Of a stretch of DNA of 64,000 bases, positions 20,202 to 29,224 are shown piece by piece. A model generated the notes under the pieces. That model ran no database searches, had not been told where the DNA came from, and saw only the letters and a program-made list of their open reading frames with translations. The stretch comes from Granulosicoccaceae sp. 1_MG-2023 (GTDB lineage: Bacteria > Pseudomonadota > Gammaproteobacteria > Granulosicoccales > Granulosicoccaceae). How positions within the stretch are numbered: position 1 is the first letter of the stretch; every line of letters starts with the position of its first letter. The stretch covers positions 104,280 to 168,279 of the forward strand of contig JAUOPI010000007.1 in NCBI GenBank assembly GCA_030546905.1. The letters run 5' to 3'. The position numbers were made by a program, and so were the translations under genes.

Positions 20202-22304
20202 ATGGAACGTTTAAATTCCGGCGGATTGTTCAAGGATATGACGCTCAACGGGCTCGGTGCGCCGGTGCTTGTGATCCTCATGTTGTGCATGATGATCCTG
20301 CCCATACCGACCTTTGGTCTGGATCTGCTTTTTACCTTCAATATAGTGCTGTCACTTATCGTTCTGTTGGTGACGATCTATGCCGCCAGACCGCTGGAAT
20401 TCTCCTCATTCCCGACGGTATTGCTGGTCGCAACCATGATGCGCCTGTCGCTCAATATTGCCTCTACACGGGTTGTATTGTTGGAAGGGCATACCGGTGC
20501 TGCGGCTGCCGGTGAGGTGATTGAATCCTTCGGCGAGTTTGTGATCGGCGGTAACTATGCGGTCGGTCTGGTGGTGTTTGCCATCCTCGTGATTATCAAT
20601 TTTGTGGTGGTGACCAAGGGCGCAGGGCGCGTCTCCGAGGTCAGCGCGCGCTTTATCCTGGATGCCATGCCGGGCAAACAGATGGCCATAGACGCCGATC
20701 TGAATGCCGGCATACTCGACCAGGAGCAGGCCAGTAAACGCCGTCAGGAAGTGGCTCAGGAAGCCGATTTCTACGGTTCTATGGACGGTGCCAGCAAGTT
20801 CGTCCGCGGCGACGCCATCGCCGGCCTGCTGATCCTGTTTATCAATGTGATCGGTGGTTTCGCCATCGGTGTCGGTCAGCACGGCCTGAGCGCCGGACAG
20901 GCGGCAACCAATTACACGCTGCTGACCATCGGTGACGGTCTGGTGGCACAGATTCCGTCTTTGCTGCTGTCCATGGCCACCGCTGTGATCGTCACCCGTG
21001 TCTCTAAAGAAGAGGATATGGGTGAGCAGATCGCCATGCAGATTTTCGGTGACAGCCGCGCACTCTTGATCAGTGCCAGTGTGATCGGTTTGCTGGGGCT
21101 GATTCCGGGGATGCCGAATGTGGTGTTTCTGTTGCTGGCGGCCTGTCTGTTCGGTATTGCCTATGCGATGCATCAGCGTGCGCAGCAGGACGACAAGCCC
21201 AAAGAGGTTGTGCCTGCCAAGAGCCTGACGGCCGAAGAGAAAGAGCTGAGCTGGGATGATGTGCAACCGGCCGATGTGCTGGGGCTGGAAGTCGGCTACC
21301 GTCTGATCACGCTGGTCGATGTCAAACAGGGCGGCAAACTGCCCGACCGTATCAAGGGCGTGCGCCGTAAGCTGACTGAGGAACTCGGCTTTCTGGTGCA
21401 TGCCGTACATATCCGCGACAACCTGGATCTGCCGCCTGAGAGCTACCGGATTACCCTGCTGGGTGTGCCCGAGGGTGAGGCGCAGGTGTTTCCGGACAAG
21501 GAGCTGGCGATTAACCCGGGTACCGTGTTCGGTACATTACAGGGCAAACGCGTCAAGGACCCGGCCTATGGTATGGAAGCGGTCTGGATTGATCCGGCGC
21601 AGCGTGATCATGCCCAGACACTCGGTTATACGGTGGTCGATGCCAGCACGGTGATCGCCACCCACCTGAGCAAGATTCTGCAGGAGAACGCCGGCGATCT
21701 GCTCGGTCACGAAGAAGTGCAGCAACTGCTCGACAGCCTCGGCCGTACGGCACCGAAGCTGGTCGAAGGTCTGGTGCCCAAGCTGTTGCCCATGCCGACC
21801 GTGGTCAAGGTCCTGCAAAACCTGCTGTCCGAGGGCATTCCCATCCGCGATATGCGCACGATTGCTGAAACCCTGGCCGAGAACGCCACTGACAACGCCG
21901 ATGCCGATCAGCTGACATCCAAAGTCCGGGTTGCATTACGGCGGCTGATTACAAGACAGGTCAACGGCTCGGGTGATGAGCTGAGTGTGATTACGCTCGA
22001 TCCGGAGTTGGAACAGATATGGCTTAAATCCCTGAACACCAACGGCGAAGCCGGATTGGGTATGGAACCGGGGCTGGCCGAGCGCTTTTACCGCTCTTTG
22101 GCCGAGAGCACGCAGCGTCAGGAGATGAGTGGCGAGGCGGCCGTGCTGCTGGTTAATCCGCAACTGCGGCCCTGGCTGGCACGCCTGATGAAAAATACAG
22201 TGCCGGCACTCAAAGTGCTGGCTTACAACGAAATTTCAGACAATAAACAACTGAAAGTCATTGCCAATATCGGCAATGAGTCCGCCGCGGCAACGCCGGC
22301 GTGA
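20202..22304 (+). CDS. flhA: Flagellar export protein FlhA
   Basis: This 700-residue protein has eight membrane helices in the first 330 residues, with the FHIPEP-type loop (GAGRVSEVSARFILDAMPGK, DADLNAG), and a large cytoplasmic domain (about 350-690) that docks chaperone-substrate complexes. It forms the nonameric ring under the gate. No strong ribosome site is visible in the AT-rich 26-base gap after flhB. An 11-codon out-of-frame ORF at 20179 overlaps its start. Confidence 0.96.
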   Translation: MERLNSGGLFKDMTLNGLGAPVLVILMLCMMILPIPTFGLDLLFTFNIVLSLIVLLVTIYAARPLEFSSFPTVLLVATMMRLSLNIASTRVVLLEGHTGAAAAGEVIESFGEFVIGGNYAVGLVVFAILVIINFVVVTKGAGRVSEVSARFILDAMPGKQMAIDADLNAGILDQEQASKRRQEVAQEADFYGSMDGASKFVRGDAIAGLLILFINVIGGFAIGVGQHGLSAGQAATNYTLLTIGDGLVAQIPSLLLSMATAVIVTRVSKEEDMGEQIAMQIFGDSRALLISASVIGLLGLIPGMPNVVFLLLAACLFGIAYAMHQRAQQDDKPKEVVPAKSLTAEEKELSWDDVQPADVLGLEVGYRLITLVDVKQGGKLPDRIKGVRRKLTEELGFLVHAVHIRDNLDLPPESYRITLLGVPEGEAQVFPDKELAINPGTVFGTLQGKRVKDPAYGMEAVWIDPAQRDHAQTLGYTVVDASTVIATHLSKILQENAGDLLGHEEVQQLLDSLGRTAPKLVEGLVPKLLPMPTVVKVLQNLLSEGIPIRDMRTIAETLAENATDNADADQLTSKVRVALRRLITRQVNGSGDELSVITLDPELEQIWLKSLNTNGEAGLGMEPGLAERFYRSLAESTQRQEMSGEAAVLLVNPQLRPWLARLMKNTVPALKVLAYNEISDNKQLKVIANIGNESAAATPA

Positions 22305-22326
22305 TTGACCGGATAAGGATATCACC

Positions 22327-23457
22327 ATGCAATTAAAACGCTTTAAAGCACGCGACAACCACAGCGCTCTGAAGAAGGTGCGCGAGGCGCTCGGTCCCGA
22401 TGCGGTCATCATCAGCAACCGCAAGACCGAAGACGGAGTTGAGATTATTGCCTCGGCCGGACTCGATCAGGCTGAGATCGAAGCACAGGCCGGAGGCGCC
22501 GAAAAAGACCTCGCCGGCGGTTTCGACCGGACTCTGGCGCAGGTCAGTGAGGCGCTGCCGCCGGTATCAGCGGCACCGGCTCCGGCACGTGAGACGGCTG
22601 CCAAACCGGTCCGCAACCGGGCAGGGCGCGGCCAGGTGGCCGGGAAGCTGCGGCGGATGGGCCTGGATGAAGATCTGTGTCAGGAGTTGATGGCCGGCAT
22701 TGATATCAGCGCCGATTCTGACTCGACATTGCAGACCGTGCTGGAGCGGCTGAAGCTGGCCATTCCGGTTACACCCGATGATGTGACGGAAAATGGCGGG
22801 GTGGTGCTGTTGCACGGGCCGACCGGCGCCGGTAAGACCACCGCGATTGCCAAGCTTGCGACACGTTTTCTCCGTCAGCATGATGCACGGGATCTGGCGA
22901 TTATCTGCGCTGACAACGCGCGCATCGGTGCGCATGAGCAGTTGCAGACCTTTGGTAAGCTGCTGGGCGTCAAGGTGACCCGCCTGCGTCGTCCGGGCGA
23001 GCTGAAAAACACCCTGCGGTTTCTCGGTAAAAAGAAACTGGTGTTGATCGATTGTGCAGGCCTGACACAGGCCGATCTGCGCGATCCGGGCCGCTTGACA
23101 GGTATGGACGCGGATGTGGAAGAGCTGCGGCATTTTCTGGTTTTGCCGGCGACGCTGCAACGGGCCACCATGGACCGGGTCGTCAGCGCCCTGCGTGAGG
23201 TCGTGCTCGGCGGCGTTATCCTGACCAAAACCGATGATGTGATGCAGCTGGGCGGGGCGATTTCCTGTCTGCTTCGTCAGGCCGTGCCGCTGGCCTTTGT
23301 CAGCGATGGTCAGAGTATTCCGAATAACTTCAAACGCGCCGATGCGGCTGACCTGGTCGCTCTGGGTGGCAAGCTGGCGCTGGCCAATGCAGGGCAGGGT
23401 ACGCCTGCCACAGCGGCTCCCATGCCCGGCTACACGCCGGTCAGCGCACATTGCTGA
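22327..23457 (+). CDS. flhF: Flagellar placement GTPase FlhF
   Basis: This 376-residue protein starts with MQLKRFKARDNHSALKKVRE, the FlhF beginning, then has a variable linker and an SRP-type GTPase domain: G1 GPTGAGKTT near residue 164, LVLIDCAGLTQ for the DTAG region and a TKTDD guanine-specificity region. FlhF marks the pole where the flagellum is built. It follows flhA directly, but fleN, its usual neighbour and partner, is about 22 kb away. Confidence 0.94.
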   Translation: MQLKRFKARDNHSALKKVREALGPDAVIISNRKTEDGVEIIASAGLDQAEIEAQAGGAEKDLAGGFDRTLAQVSEALPPVSAAPAPARETAAKPVRNRAGRGQVAGKLRRMGLDEDLCQELMAGIDISADSDSTLQTVLERLKLAIPVTPDDVTENGGVVLLHGPTGAGKTTAIAKLATRFLRQHDARDLAIICADNARIGAHEQLQTFGKLLGVKVTRLRRPGELKNTLRFLGKKKLVLIDCAGLTQADLRDPGRLTGMDADVEELRHFLVLPATLQRATMDRVVSALREVVLGGVILTKTDDVMQLGGAISCLLRQAVPLAFVSDGQSIPNNFKRADAADLVALGGKLALANAGQGTPATAAPMPGYTPVSAHC

Positions 23458-23790
23458 ACGCGCTGAATCCCGACTGATCGCGGGCCGTCCTGCTGATGGC
23501 CCGCTTCTGAAACCCGCCTTTGCACTTATCCTGTGCATGATCCGGGGATGTCAAATCGCAATAATCTGCTATGATCACACCCGATAGTGTGGCCCGGATT
23601 TATTGCATGGCGTCATCCGCACAGAAGCCGTTGTATACTCGGTGGTACGGAATTGTTGTGCTGTGGGCCATATCTGCGTTTATTCAGGTTTCTTCAATCG
23701 GATACGCTGCCGTGCTTCGCTGGTCGTGCAGGGATGCGGTCAGATAAAAGTGTTTTCGCAGCCAAGGGCTCAGGACTTAGTTAATACACC
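23458..23790. other. Intergenic region between flhF and the DUF2802-like gene
   Basis: About 330 bases with no convincing gene. A 7-base GC-rich inverted repeat (GCGGGCC at 23480 and GGCCCGC at 23498) lies shortly after flhF and could help end transcription, but it has no T run. A TATACT hexamer near 23634 could serve a sigma-70 promoter for the downstream gene; the -35 is unclear. Confidence 0.45.
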
Positions 23791-24186
23791 ATGCCGTCAT
23801 TCGATAATAACGACGTGATTGTACTTGTTAGCATCGCGATTGTTTTAGCGCTGCTGTTGATCATCGTTTCGCTGTGGCGTGGTAATCGCCTGATGCGCGA
23901 TGTGCTTAAATCGTCACGTACTGAGGTTCAGCCCGGTGTCGATAGAGAAGCCGTCGATCAGCTGGGCGAAAAAATGGATTCGGTCAGTCAGGAAATTAGT
24001 GACATCAAAGGTCAAATTCTTGACAAGCCGGTTTATGAAGGCGAGTCTGACGCCTATTTGCAGGCCATCAATGCCGCCCGCGCCGGTGCCGATGCGCTGG
24101 AGCTGGAAAGCCGTTTCGGTATGAGCGCCAGCGAAGCCGAGCTGCTGGTGTCTGTGCACGGTCCCCAGCAAAGCCGCGCAGACTAA
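23791..24186 (+). CDS. DUF2802-like membrane-anchored protein
   Basis: This 131-residue protein has an N-terminal membrane helix (VIVLVSIAIVLALLLIIVSL), a short coiled region (EAVDQLGEKMDSVSQEISD) and a C-terminal segment AGADALELESRFGMSASEAE with a following LLVSVHGP. That C-terminal pattern resembles the small DUF2802 domain found in proteins near flagellar and chemotaxis genes of Pseudomonas-like bacteria. Function is unknown. It lies about 200 bases before the stator genes, and the EAELL-VH segment looks like a compact helical DNA- or protein-binding unit, which is only a guess. Confidence 0.7.
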   Translation: MPSFDNNDVIVLVSIAIVLALLLIIVSLWRGNRLMRDVLKSSRTEVQPGVDREAVDQLGEKMDSVSQEISDIKGQILDKPVYEGESDAYLQAINAARAGADALELESRFGMSASEAELLVSVHGPQQSRAD

Positions 24187-24404
24187 ATCCTGTATGGCGG
24201 GCCGGGTGACCGGCCTGAGCCTGATTCCTCCCGCCCGGTTCCCTTTCTTTATACTCCCGCTGTCAGTGCGCCCCTGGCGGCCTGGTCGATAAATTTCACA
24301 GCAATCGCCATTTCTGGCGCAGTTCTCGCTTCCGATCTCCTCAAGCGCAACATAGCGCGCTTCATCATGGATAGATGGCATACAAGGAACAGAGGATTTC
24401 CGGC

Positions 24405-25169
24405 GTGGATATAGCCACAATTATTGGTTTGTTTGGTGGTCTCGGCGTAATCGTCGCAGCGATTTTTATCGGCGGCAGCGTGGGTATGTTTTTCAATATA
24501 CCCAGTATTGTTGTAGTGGTGGGCGGTACCATGATGGTGACGCTGTGCCAGATCTCACTGGCCCAGTTTCTGGGCTCTTTCAAAGTCGCCCTGCGTGCTT
24601 TTATGCACAAATCCACCAAGCCCGAGGACCTGATCGAAGAGGCCATCGAGCTGGCCGACACCGCACGCAAAGAGGGTATCCTCGCCCTCGAATCGCGTGA
24701 AATCAAAGACCCTTTTCTCGATTCCGGTATCAAACTCTGCATTGACGGACACTCCGCCGAGGTGGTGACCAAAATGCTCTCCAAAGATATCAACCTGGAG
24801 CTCGAGCGTCAGAATACCGGTATCACCATGTTCAAGTCGGTGGCCGAAGCCGCCCCGGCCATGGGTATGATCGGTACCCTGATCGGCCTGGTGCAGATGT
24901 TGTCGAATATGGATGATCCCAAATCCATCGGCCCGGCCATGGCGATTGCGCTGTTGACCACGCTCTATGGTGCGATTATCGCCAATGCGATTGCCTTGCC
25001 GATTGCGGCCAAGCTCAAAGCCGTGGCCAACACCGACCGGCTGAATAAACTGCTGATTCTGGAATCAATCGCGGGTATTCAGGAAGGCACCAACCCGCGT
25101 GTGCTGCAGCAGTTGCTCACTACCTATCTGCCGGAAAAGCAACGCGAAGCGATGCTGAAGAAAGACTGA
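24405..25169 (+). CDS. pomA: Flagellar stator protein MotA/PomA
   Basis: With the GTG at 24405 (AGAGGA eight bases upstream) the protein has 254 residues, close to Vibrio PomA, and opens VDIATIIGLFGG as PomA opens MDLATLLGLIGG. An ATG at 24375 would add 10 residues. Four membrane helices, the cytoplasmic loop with charged residues (RKEGILALESREIKDPFLDS) and VAEAAPAMGMIGTLIGLVQM are clear. It resembles sodium-type PomA more than E. coli MotA, but ion choice cannot be settled by eye. A GTCGATAA element upstream (24285-24292) recalls a sigma-28 -10 box but has no matching -35. Confidence 0.93.
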   Translation: MDIATIIGLFGGLGVIVAAIFIGGSVGMFFNIPSIVVVVGGTMMVTLCQISLAQFLGSFKVALRAFMHKSTKPEDLIEEAIELADTARKEGILALESREIKDPFLDSGIKLCIDGHSAEVVTKMLSKDINLELERQNTGITMFKSVAEAAPAMGMIGTLIGLVQMLSNMDDPKSIGPAMAIALLTTLYGAIIANAIALPIAAKLKAVANTDRLNKLLILESIAGIQEGTNPRVLQQLLTTYLPEKQREAMLKKD

Positions 25170-25193
25170 CCTGAGGCAGGGAGCCTGAACACT

Positions 25194-26072
25194 ATGTCTG
25201 ACTCACAAGATTGCGAATGCGAAGAATGCGAATCGGGCGCACCGGCCTGGATGGCCACGTTTGCCGATCTGATGTCGCTGCTGATGTGCTTTTTCGTATT
25301 GATTCTGTCCTTCTCCGAGATGGATGTCCTGAAATACAAGCAGGTGGCCGGGTCCATGAAGATCGCTTTCGGCGTGCAGCGTGATATCGAAGCGGTGGAA
25401 GTGCCGAAAGGCACCAGCATTATCGCGCGCAACTACTCGCCGGGACGACCGGAACCGACCCCGCTGAAGGTGATCAATCAGCACACCATTGACGATTTCA
25501 GCAACACGCTGGTGACGGTGAATGCCGTGATCCGCAAAGAAGTGCAGGAGTTGGCAAAAGTGATGGTCAGCTCGCTGCGTGAAGAAATCGAATCAGGCGT
25601 GCTGGATCTGGTGATGGAGCGTGATTCGGTACGGGTGCGTATCCGTGAGAATGATTCCTTCCCCAGTGGCAGTGCTGTATTGCGCAAGCCGTTTTATCCG
25701 GTGCTGGAAAAGATCGCGGAAGTGCTGAAAGAGGTGGACGGACGCATCATCGTCTCGGGCCATACTGACAATGTGCCGATTTCGACGCGCATCTTCCCGT
25801 CGAACTGGGTGCTCTCCAGTGCACGGGCGGCCAATGTGGTACACCATCTGGCTTTGAGCAACGGGCTTGAGCCCGAGCGCATGGAGATCCGCGCTTATGC
25901 TGATACGCGCCCGGCTGCACCGAACGATACAGCCGTGAACCGTGCCCGTAACCGGCGTGTGGAGATTCTGGTCAATTACAATGATTTACCGGATGACCCT
26001 TATGAGTTGCAGCAGTTTATACCCGATGACGGCGAACAGGCCGATCCGCAGGAACAAGGAGAAGTGCAATGA
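25194..26072 (+). CDS. pomB: Flagellar stator protein MotB/PomB
   Basis: This 292-residue protein has a short Cys-containing N terminus and one membrane helix with the ion-carrying Asp25 (WMATFADLMSLLMCFFVLIL). The plug-like segment FSEMDVLKYKQVAGSMKIAF is close to PomB, and a C-terminal OmpA-type peptidoglycan-binding domain (IIVSGHTDNVPIS, NRARNRRVEILV) follows. It anchors the stator to the wall. Its stop overlaps the PilZ gene start (ATGA). MotX/MotY partners are not in this window. Confidence 0.95.
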   Translation: MSDSQDCECEECESGAPAWMATFADLMSLLMCFFVLILSFSEMDVLKYKQVAGSMKIAFGVQRDIEAVEVPKGTSIIARNYSPGRPEPTPLKVINQHTIDDFSNTLVTVNAVIRKEVQELAKVMVSSLREEIESGVLDLVMERDSVRVRIRENDSFPSGSAVLRKPFYPVLEKIAEVLKEVDGRIIVSGHTDNVPISTRIFPSNWVLSSARAANVVHHLALSNGLEPERMEIRAYADTRPAAPNDTAVNRARNRRVEILVNYNDLPDDPYELQQFIPDDGEQADPQEQGEVQ

Positions 26073-26653
26073 GTGCCCCCGATAACGATCGCCGTGAGGC
26101 ATTCAGAGTCAGGGCCACGCTGGTCGTTCAGGTCCGCCCGGTAGCCGAGGCTGAGTTACAGCGGACGGTGGATGCGTTTGAGGAAAAGCGTGCGAGGATC
26201 AGTCTGCTAAGTCATATGCGCTACGGTGCGGAGAAGTATCTGCCGGAGATGCGCATGATAGAGCGCAAACATCCCGAGATTGCCGCCTATCTGAAGTTCC
26301 TGGAGCAGCAGATTGAGTATGTCTCGGTCTACGCGATCCCGGCGGGCGGCGCCGAAGACAGTGCCGACCGCGGCCTGCAGACGATGGACTTGTCCGCCAC
26401 CGGGGTGCAGCTCCACAGCAGACTGCCGGGACAGCCCGGTGACCACTACGAGCTCATACTGCAACCCGAGCCCGGTATTCAGATTATGGCGCTGGCCAGG
26501 GTGGTGCGCTTTGAGGCGGCCGCTGAAGAGCGGCCTGAAAGCACCGCACTTGAGTTCACCACCATCGTCGAAGAGGACAAGGAAGCGCTGATCAAGTCGC
26601 TTTATCGCATGCAGATGAAGCAACTGCAGCGTGCCCATAACGAGGAGTTTTGA
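26069..26653 (+). CDS. PilZ domain protein, probable c-di-GMP-responsive motility factor
   Basis: This 194-residue protein carries the two PilZ marks: the RRxxxR stretch at the N terminus (DNDRREAFRVRA) and DLSATGVQL near residue 108 (the DxSxxG element). The two parts are separated by about 90 helical residues, a longer spacing than in single-domain PilZ proteins. It overlaps pomB by four bases with AAGGAGAAG upstream, so it is made with the stators. By context it may tune motor function in response to c-di-GMP, as YcgR or MotI do; this is inference. Confidence 0.8.
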   Translation: MSAPDNDRREAFRVRATLVVQVRPVAEAELQRTVDAFEEKRARISLLSHMRYGAEKYLPEMRMIERKHPEIAAYLKFLEQQIEYVSVYAIPAGGAEDSADRGLQTMDLSATGVQLHSRLPGQPGDHYELILQPEPGIQIMALARVVRFEAAAEERPESTALEFTTIVEEDKEALIKSLYRMQMKQLQRAHNEEF

Positions 26654-26696
26654 ATCCCCGTGTACGGATTCTGATGCTCAGCCTGCCGATGCCTTC

Positions 26697-27014
26697 TCAG
26701 GCGTCACGGCCCTGCAGATGGGCTAATTCGGCAAAGGTATAAAACTGCCCGTAACGCCAGAAGCCGGCGATAATCGTCGGCTTCAGGCTGCGTGGCAAGC
26801 CGTCCTCATCCCACTCTTCAACCCACTCCAGTGGCAGATTATCGAACAGATGCTGTTCGGCCAGGCTGCCGTCCTGATTCAGCGAGAAATGTGTTTCTCC
26901 GTTCAGAAGGTCGCGAAAGACCGGGCAGAAGCCCTGATACAGATCGCCGCCGGATGCGCCGTCCTGCGCCTCAGTGCGGGGCTGATCTGAGCTGCTCGGG
27001 GTGCTTAAATACAT
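26697..27014 (-). CDS. Unrecognised 105-residue acidic protein, last gene of the minus-strand flagellar block
   Basis: I do not recognise this protein. It has a polar N-terminal third (about residues 1-30), then FCPVFRDLLNGETHFSLNQD, LPLEWVEEWDEDGLPRSL and ITIAGFWRYG-like aromatic residues (the actual text is KPTIIAGFWRYGQFYTF), ending AELAHLQGRDA. No signal peptide or membrane helix is visible. AAAGGATG lies upstream of the ATG. A perfect sigma-28 -10 element lies about 70 bases upstream, so it may be a late flagellar gene. It faces the PilZ gene tail to tail. It could be a small chaperone-like or regulatory protein, but there is no motif to support that. Confidence 0.65.
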   Translation of the reverse strand: MYLSTPSSSDQPRTEAQDGASGGDLYQGFCPVFRDLLNGETHFSLNQDGSLAEQHLFDNLPLEWVEEWDEDGLPRSLKPTIIAGFWRYGQFYTFAELAHLQGRDA

Positions 27015-27085
27015 AGTCAGAACATCCTTTTCTTATTATTTTCAGATGCGTAAAAGCGTGTCTGAATAGCCTGTCTTGCAAAGAG

Positions 27086-27093
27086 TTATCGGC
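27086..27093 (-). promoter_or_regulatory. Sigma-28 -10-like element before the 105-residue gene
   Basis: The minus strand reads GCCGATAA, an exact match to the sigma-28 -10 box, about 70 bases before the ATG of the gene at 26697-27014. At the usual 15-base spacing the -35 reads CTCA rather than TAAA, so strength is uncertain. Confidence 0.45.
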
Positions 27094-27203
27094 CGTGCGG
27101 ATGTCTGGTGAGCTGCTTGAAACGGGTTCTGTGATGAAGTACAAGCCGATACTGTGAAGCGTATCAGGCGGGCAGAGCGGGCCGGCTGTGGCGCCGGCCG
27201 GAC

Positions 27204-27515
27204 TCATGTATTGGCTTGGTAGGCGGCGCAGACTTTACGCCCGGAACTGAGCGAGCGAAGTTCAGCGGCTTGTGTGTCGCGTTGTTCGGCGCAGAGTTGC
27301 AATACGGTTTTGTCGAGGCGGCTGATCTCCCCGATCATGCGGCGTGCTTCCGGGCTGACCTTCTGTCCGGCATTGAGCATTGCGGTCAGGCGCCGGCGTT
27401 CGTGATCGAGTTCTTCAAGCCTGTCCCAGGCCTGCTCGCGGGCTGCTGCAGCCATGTTTTGCATGGCTGTGTGCAGCAAGGCGATTGTGTGGTTGTTGTC
27501 GCTTGTGCCGTTCAT
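27204..27515 (-). CDS. fliT: Flagellar export chaperone FliT
   Basis: This 103-residue all-helical protein fits FliT by its length, its order directly after fliS, and the helical pattern AAREQAWDRLEELDHERRRL. FliT guards FliD before export and can affect flagellar regulation. FliT sequences vary widely, so the call rests on context as much as sequence. Its ATG overlaps the fliS stop (ATGA). A GC-rich hairpin (27180-27199) follows its stop. Confidence 0.82.
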   Translation of the reverse strand: MNGTSDNNHTIALLHTAMQNMAAAAREQAWDRLEELDHERRRLTAMLNAGQKVSPEARRMIGEISRLDKTVLQLCAEQRDTQAAELRSLSSGRKVCAAYQANT

Positions 27516-27910
27516 GGCTTGATTTTCTGGTCCTCAGGGATGCTGTTCCATGCCTGTAGTAAGCCATTGAGCAGTTCGGCAACATGATCCAGTTGCAGCG
27601 GGTCGTTATCGCTGGTCGCCGACAGGATGGTGCGCATCATGTAATCGTAGAGCTGGTCCATATTGCGCGCAACATCGCCGCCGTTCTCCAGGTCCAGTGA
27701 GCCTTTAAGCTCGGAGATAATGGCGATCACCTTTGCCAGGACTTCGCCTTTGCCGCTGTAGTCTTTGCGTTCCATCATCCCCTTGGCGATGGCGAGACGG
27801 TCGATTGCGCCCTGCATCAACATACACACAAGGCGGTGCGGAGAGGCTCCCTCCAGCGCGCTGAATCTGTTCACCTGCTGGTAGGCATTAGCGCCTGAAA
27901 ATGCGTTCAT
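27512..27910 (-). CDS. fliS: Flagellin export chaperone FliS
   Basis: This 132-residue protein has the FliS features AYQQVNRFSALEGASPHRLV, CMLMQGAIDRLAIAKGMME and the later LDLENGGDVARNMDQLYDYM. FliS binds the C terminus of flagellin and keeps it unpolymerised until export. AAAGGAATC precedes the ATG. The order fliD-fliS-fliT is standard. Confidence 0.95.
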   Translation of the reverse strand: MNAFSGANAYQQVNRFSALEGASPHRLVCMLMQGAIDRLAIAKGMMERKDYSGKGEVLAKVIAIISELKGSLDLENGGDVARNMDQLYDYMMRTILSATSDNDPLQLDHVAELLNGLLQAWNSIPEDQKIKP

Positions 27911-27922
27911 AAGATTCCTTTC

Positions 27923-29185
27923 TTAGCTGAGCGAAGACAACTGGCTGGTCATATAGTCACTGGCTGTCTGCAGTTCGGAGACCAGCGTATCCATCGCTGT
28001 GAACTGCCGGCGGTAACGTTCTTCGACCTGCTCCATACGCCATTCGAAGCGTTCGATCTGATCCTCGATATAGCTGATCGAACTGTTAAGACTGCTGGTG
28101 CGGTTGTCTATCAGCCCGCCGGTTACGGTGTAGACGTCAATGACGTCTTCAATGCGGGTGCCAAAACCATTGTCAGTGTCGGTGAAGGCGCTGACAAAGG
28201 ACTCCAGGTCTGAGCTGCTCAGTTCGGAGATGACGTCGTCATCGATCGACAGCACACCGTCTTTGTCGAAGGTGAATCCCAGATCAAACGCATTGCGTGT
28301 TTCCCCGTTGGGCAGGGTGATGTCCTGAAAGAACACGCTGCGCAGCTGGGTTTCGAAGTTGCTCATCAGGGTGTCGCTGTCGAGACTGTCCATGCTGCTG
28401 ATGACGGAGTTGTATTGCTCGACAAAGCTCTGCATCTGTTCTTTGAGCGACTCGGTATCGCGTTCTGTGGACAGCTGTGCCGTGCCGATACTGTTCAGCT
28501 CGATGGTCACGCCCGGGATAACATCGCTGATCGAATTACTGGAACTCGTGGAGGTGAAGCCGTCGACCACAATTACCGCATCTTCGGCCGCGGTCAGTTC
28601 GGAGAACATGGCCGGCGCGGTAATGGCATTTTCGGTCCCGGCTTCCTTGGCGGTCAGTACCAGACGGCTGCCGCCGTCGACATTGATGATGCTGGCACTG
28701 ATGCCGTCGTTTTCCGCTGAGTCGTTAATTGCGTTGCGCAGCCCTTCGAGGCTGTTATTGGTGCCGTCGATGGTGACATCGAAGCTGGTGCTGCCATAGC
28801 TGAACGTATAAGAGCCTGTGCCGACAGCCGCGGAGGAATCCGCGTAGGCGGTACTGGTCATACGGTGCGCCACAGCCAGCGATTGGACTTCGATTTCGTG
28901 CTCTTCGTTGATCGCACCGGTTTCCGCGGTCGCCGTAAACACATCCTCATCTGATGAGCTGGCGATAAAGCGGCCGAATTCGGTGCTATCGCCCAGGTCG
29001 GCGGCGAGGTCAGAAAGCGTGGACAAGTCGCTTTTCACGGTCCCGTAAGCACTGATCTGGACGTTATAGTCGTCTTTTTTTTCTTCGTAGGTGGTCAGAG
29101 GGGCGCTTTCAGCCTCCATCAGACCGGTGATGATCGATTCGACATCGATGCCGGAACCTACGCCGGCTGAGGTTATGCTGGCCAT
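27923..29185 (-). CDS. fliD: Flagellar filament cap protein FliD
   Basis: This 420-residue protein starts with the FliD segment ITSAGVGSGIDVESIITGLM and has the D0/D1 helical ends (C-terminal DYMTSQLSSLS) and a variable middle domain. Five or so copies form the cap that folds flagellin at the filament tip. AAGGAAG precedes the ATG. It is short for the family, the variable region being reduced, as is also true of the flagellins here. Confidence 0.94.
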   Translation of the reverse strand: MASITSAGVGSGIDVESIITGLMEAESAPLTTYEEKKDDYNVQISAYGTVKSDLSTLSDLAADLGDSTEFGRFIASSSDEDVFTATAETGAINEEHEIEVQSLAVAHRMTSTAYADSSAAVGTGSYTFSYGSTSFDVTIDGTNNSLEGLRNAINDSAENDGISASIINVDGGSRLVLTAKEAGTENAITAPAMFSELTAAEDAVIVVDGFTSTSSSNSISDVIPGVTIELNSIGTAQLSTERDTESLKEQMQSFVEQYNSVISSMDSLDSDTLMSNFETQLRSVFFQDITLPNGETRNAFDLGFTFDKDGVLSIDDDVISELSSSDLESFVSAFTDTDNGFGTRIEDVIDVYTVTGGLIDNRTSSLNSSISYIEDQIERFEWRMEQVEERYRRQFTAMDTLVSELQTASDYMTSQLSSLS

Positions 29186-29224
29186 ATTGCTTCCTTGCTG
29201 AGAGTGTCGCGGATCGCGGCGCGG

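Noticed and set aside
20179..20214. Eleven-codon ORF overlapping the flhA start, as a leader peptide
   Set aside because: No ribosome site and no regulatory codon run; likely chance in an AT-rich gap.
20406..21410. Open frame of 334 codons on the minus strand inside flhA
   Set aside because: It is antisense to a clear FlhA, is His/Gln-rich in the way such mirror frames are, and has no ribosome site.
23480..23504. Inverted repeat after flhF as a terminator
   Set aside because: The stem is only 7 bases and no T run follows on either strand.
22567..23538. Open frame of 323 codons on the minus strand over flhF
   Set aside because: It is antisense to FlhF with a composition typical of a shadow frame.
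24285..24292. GTCGATAA before the stator genes as a sigma-28 promoter
   Set aside because: The -35 at the proper distance shares no base with TAAA.
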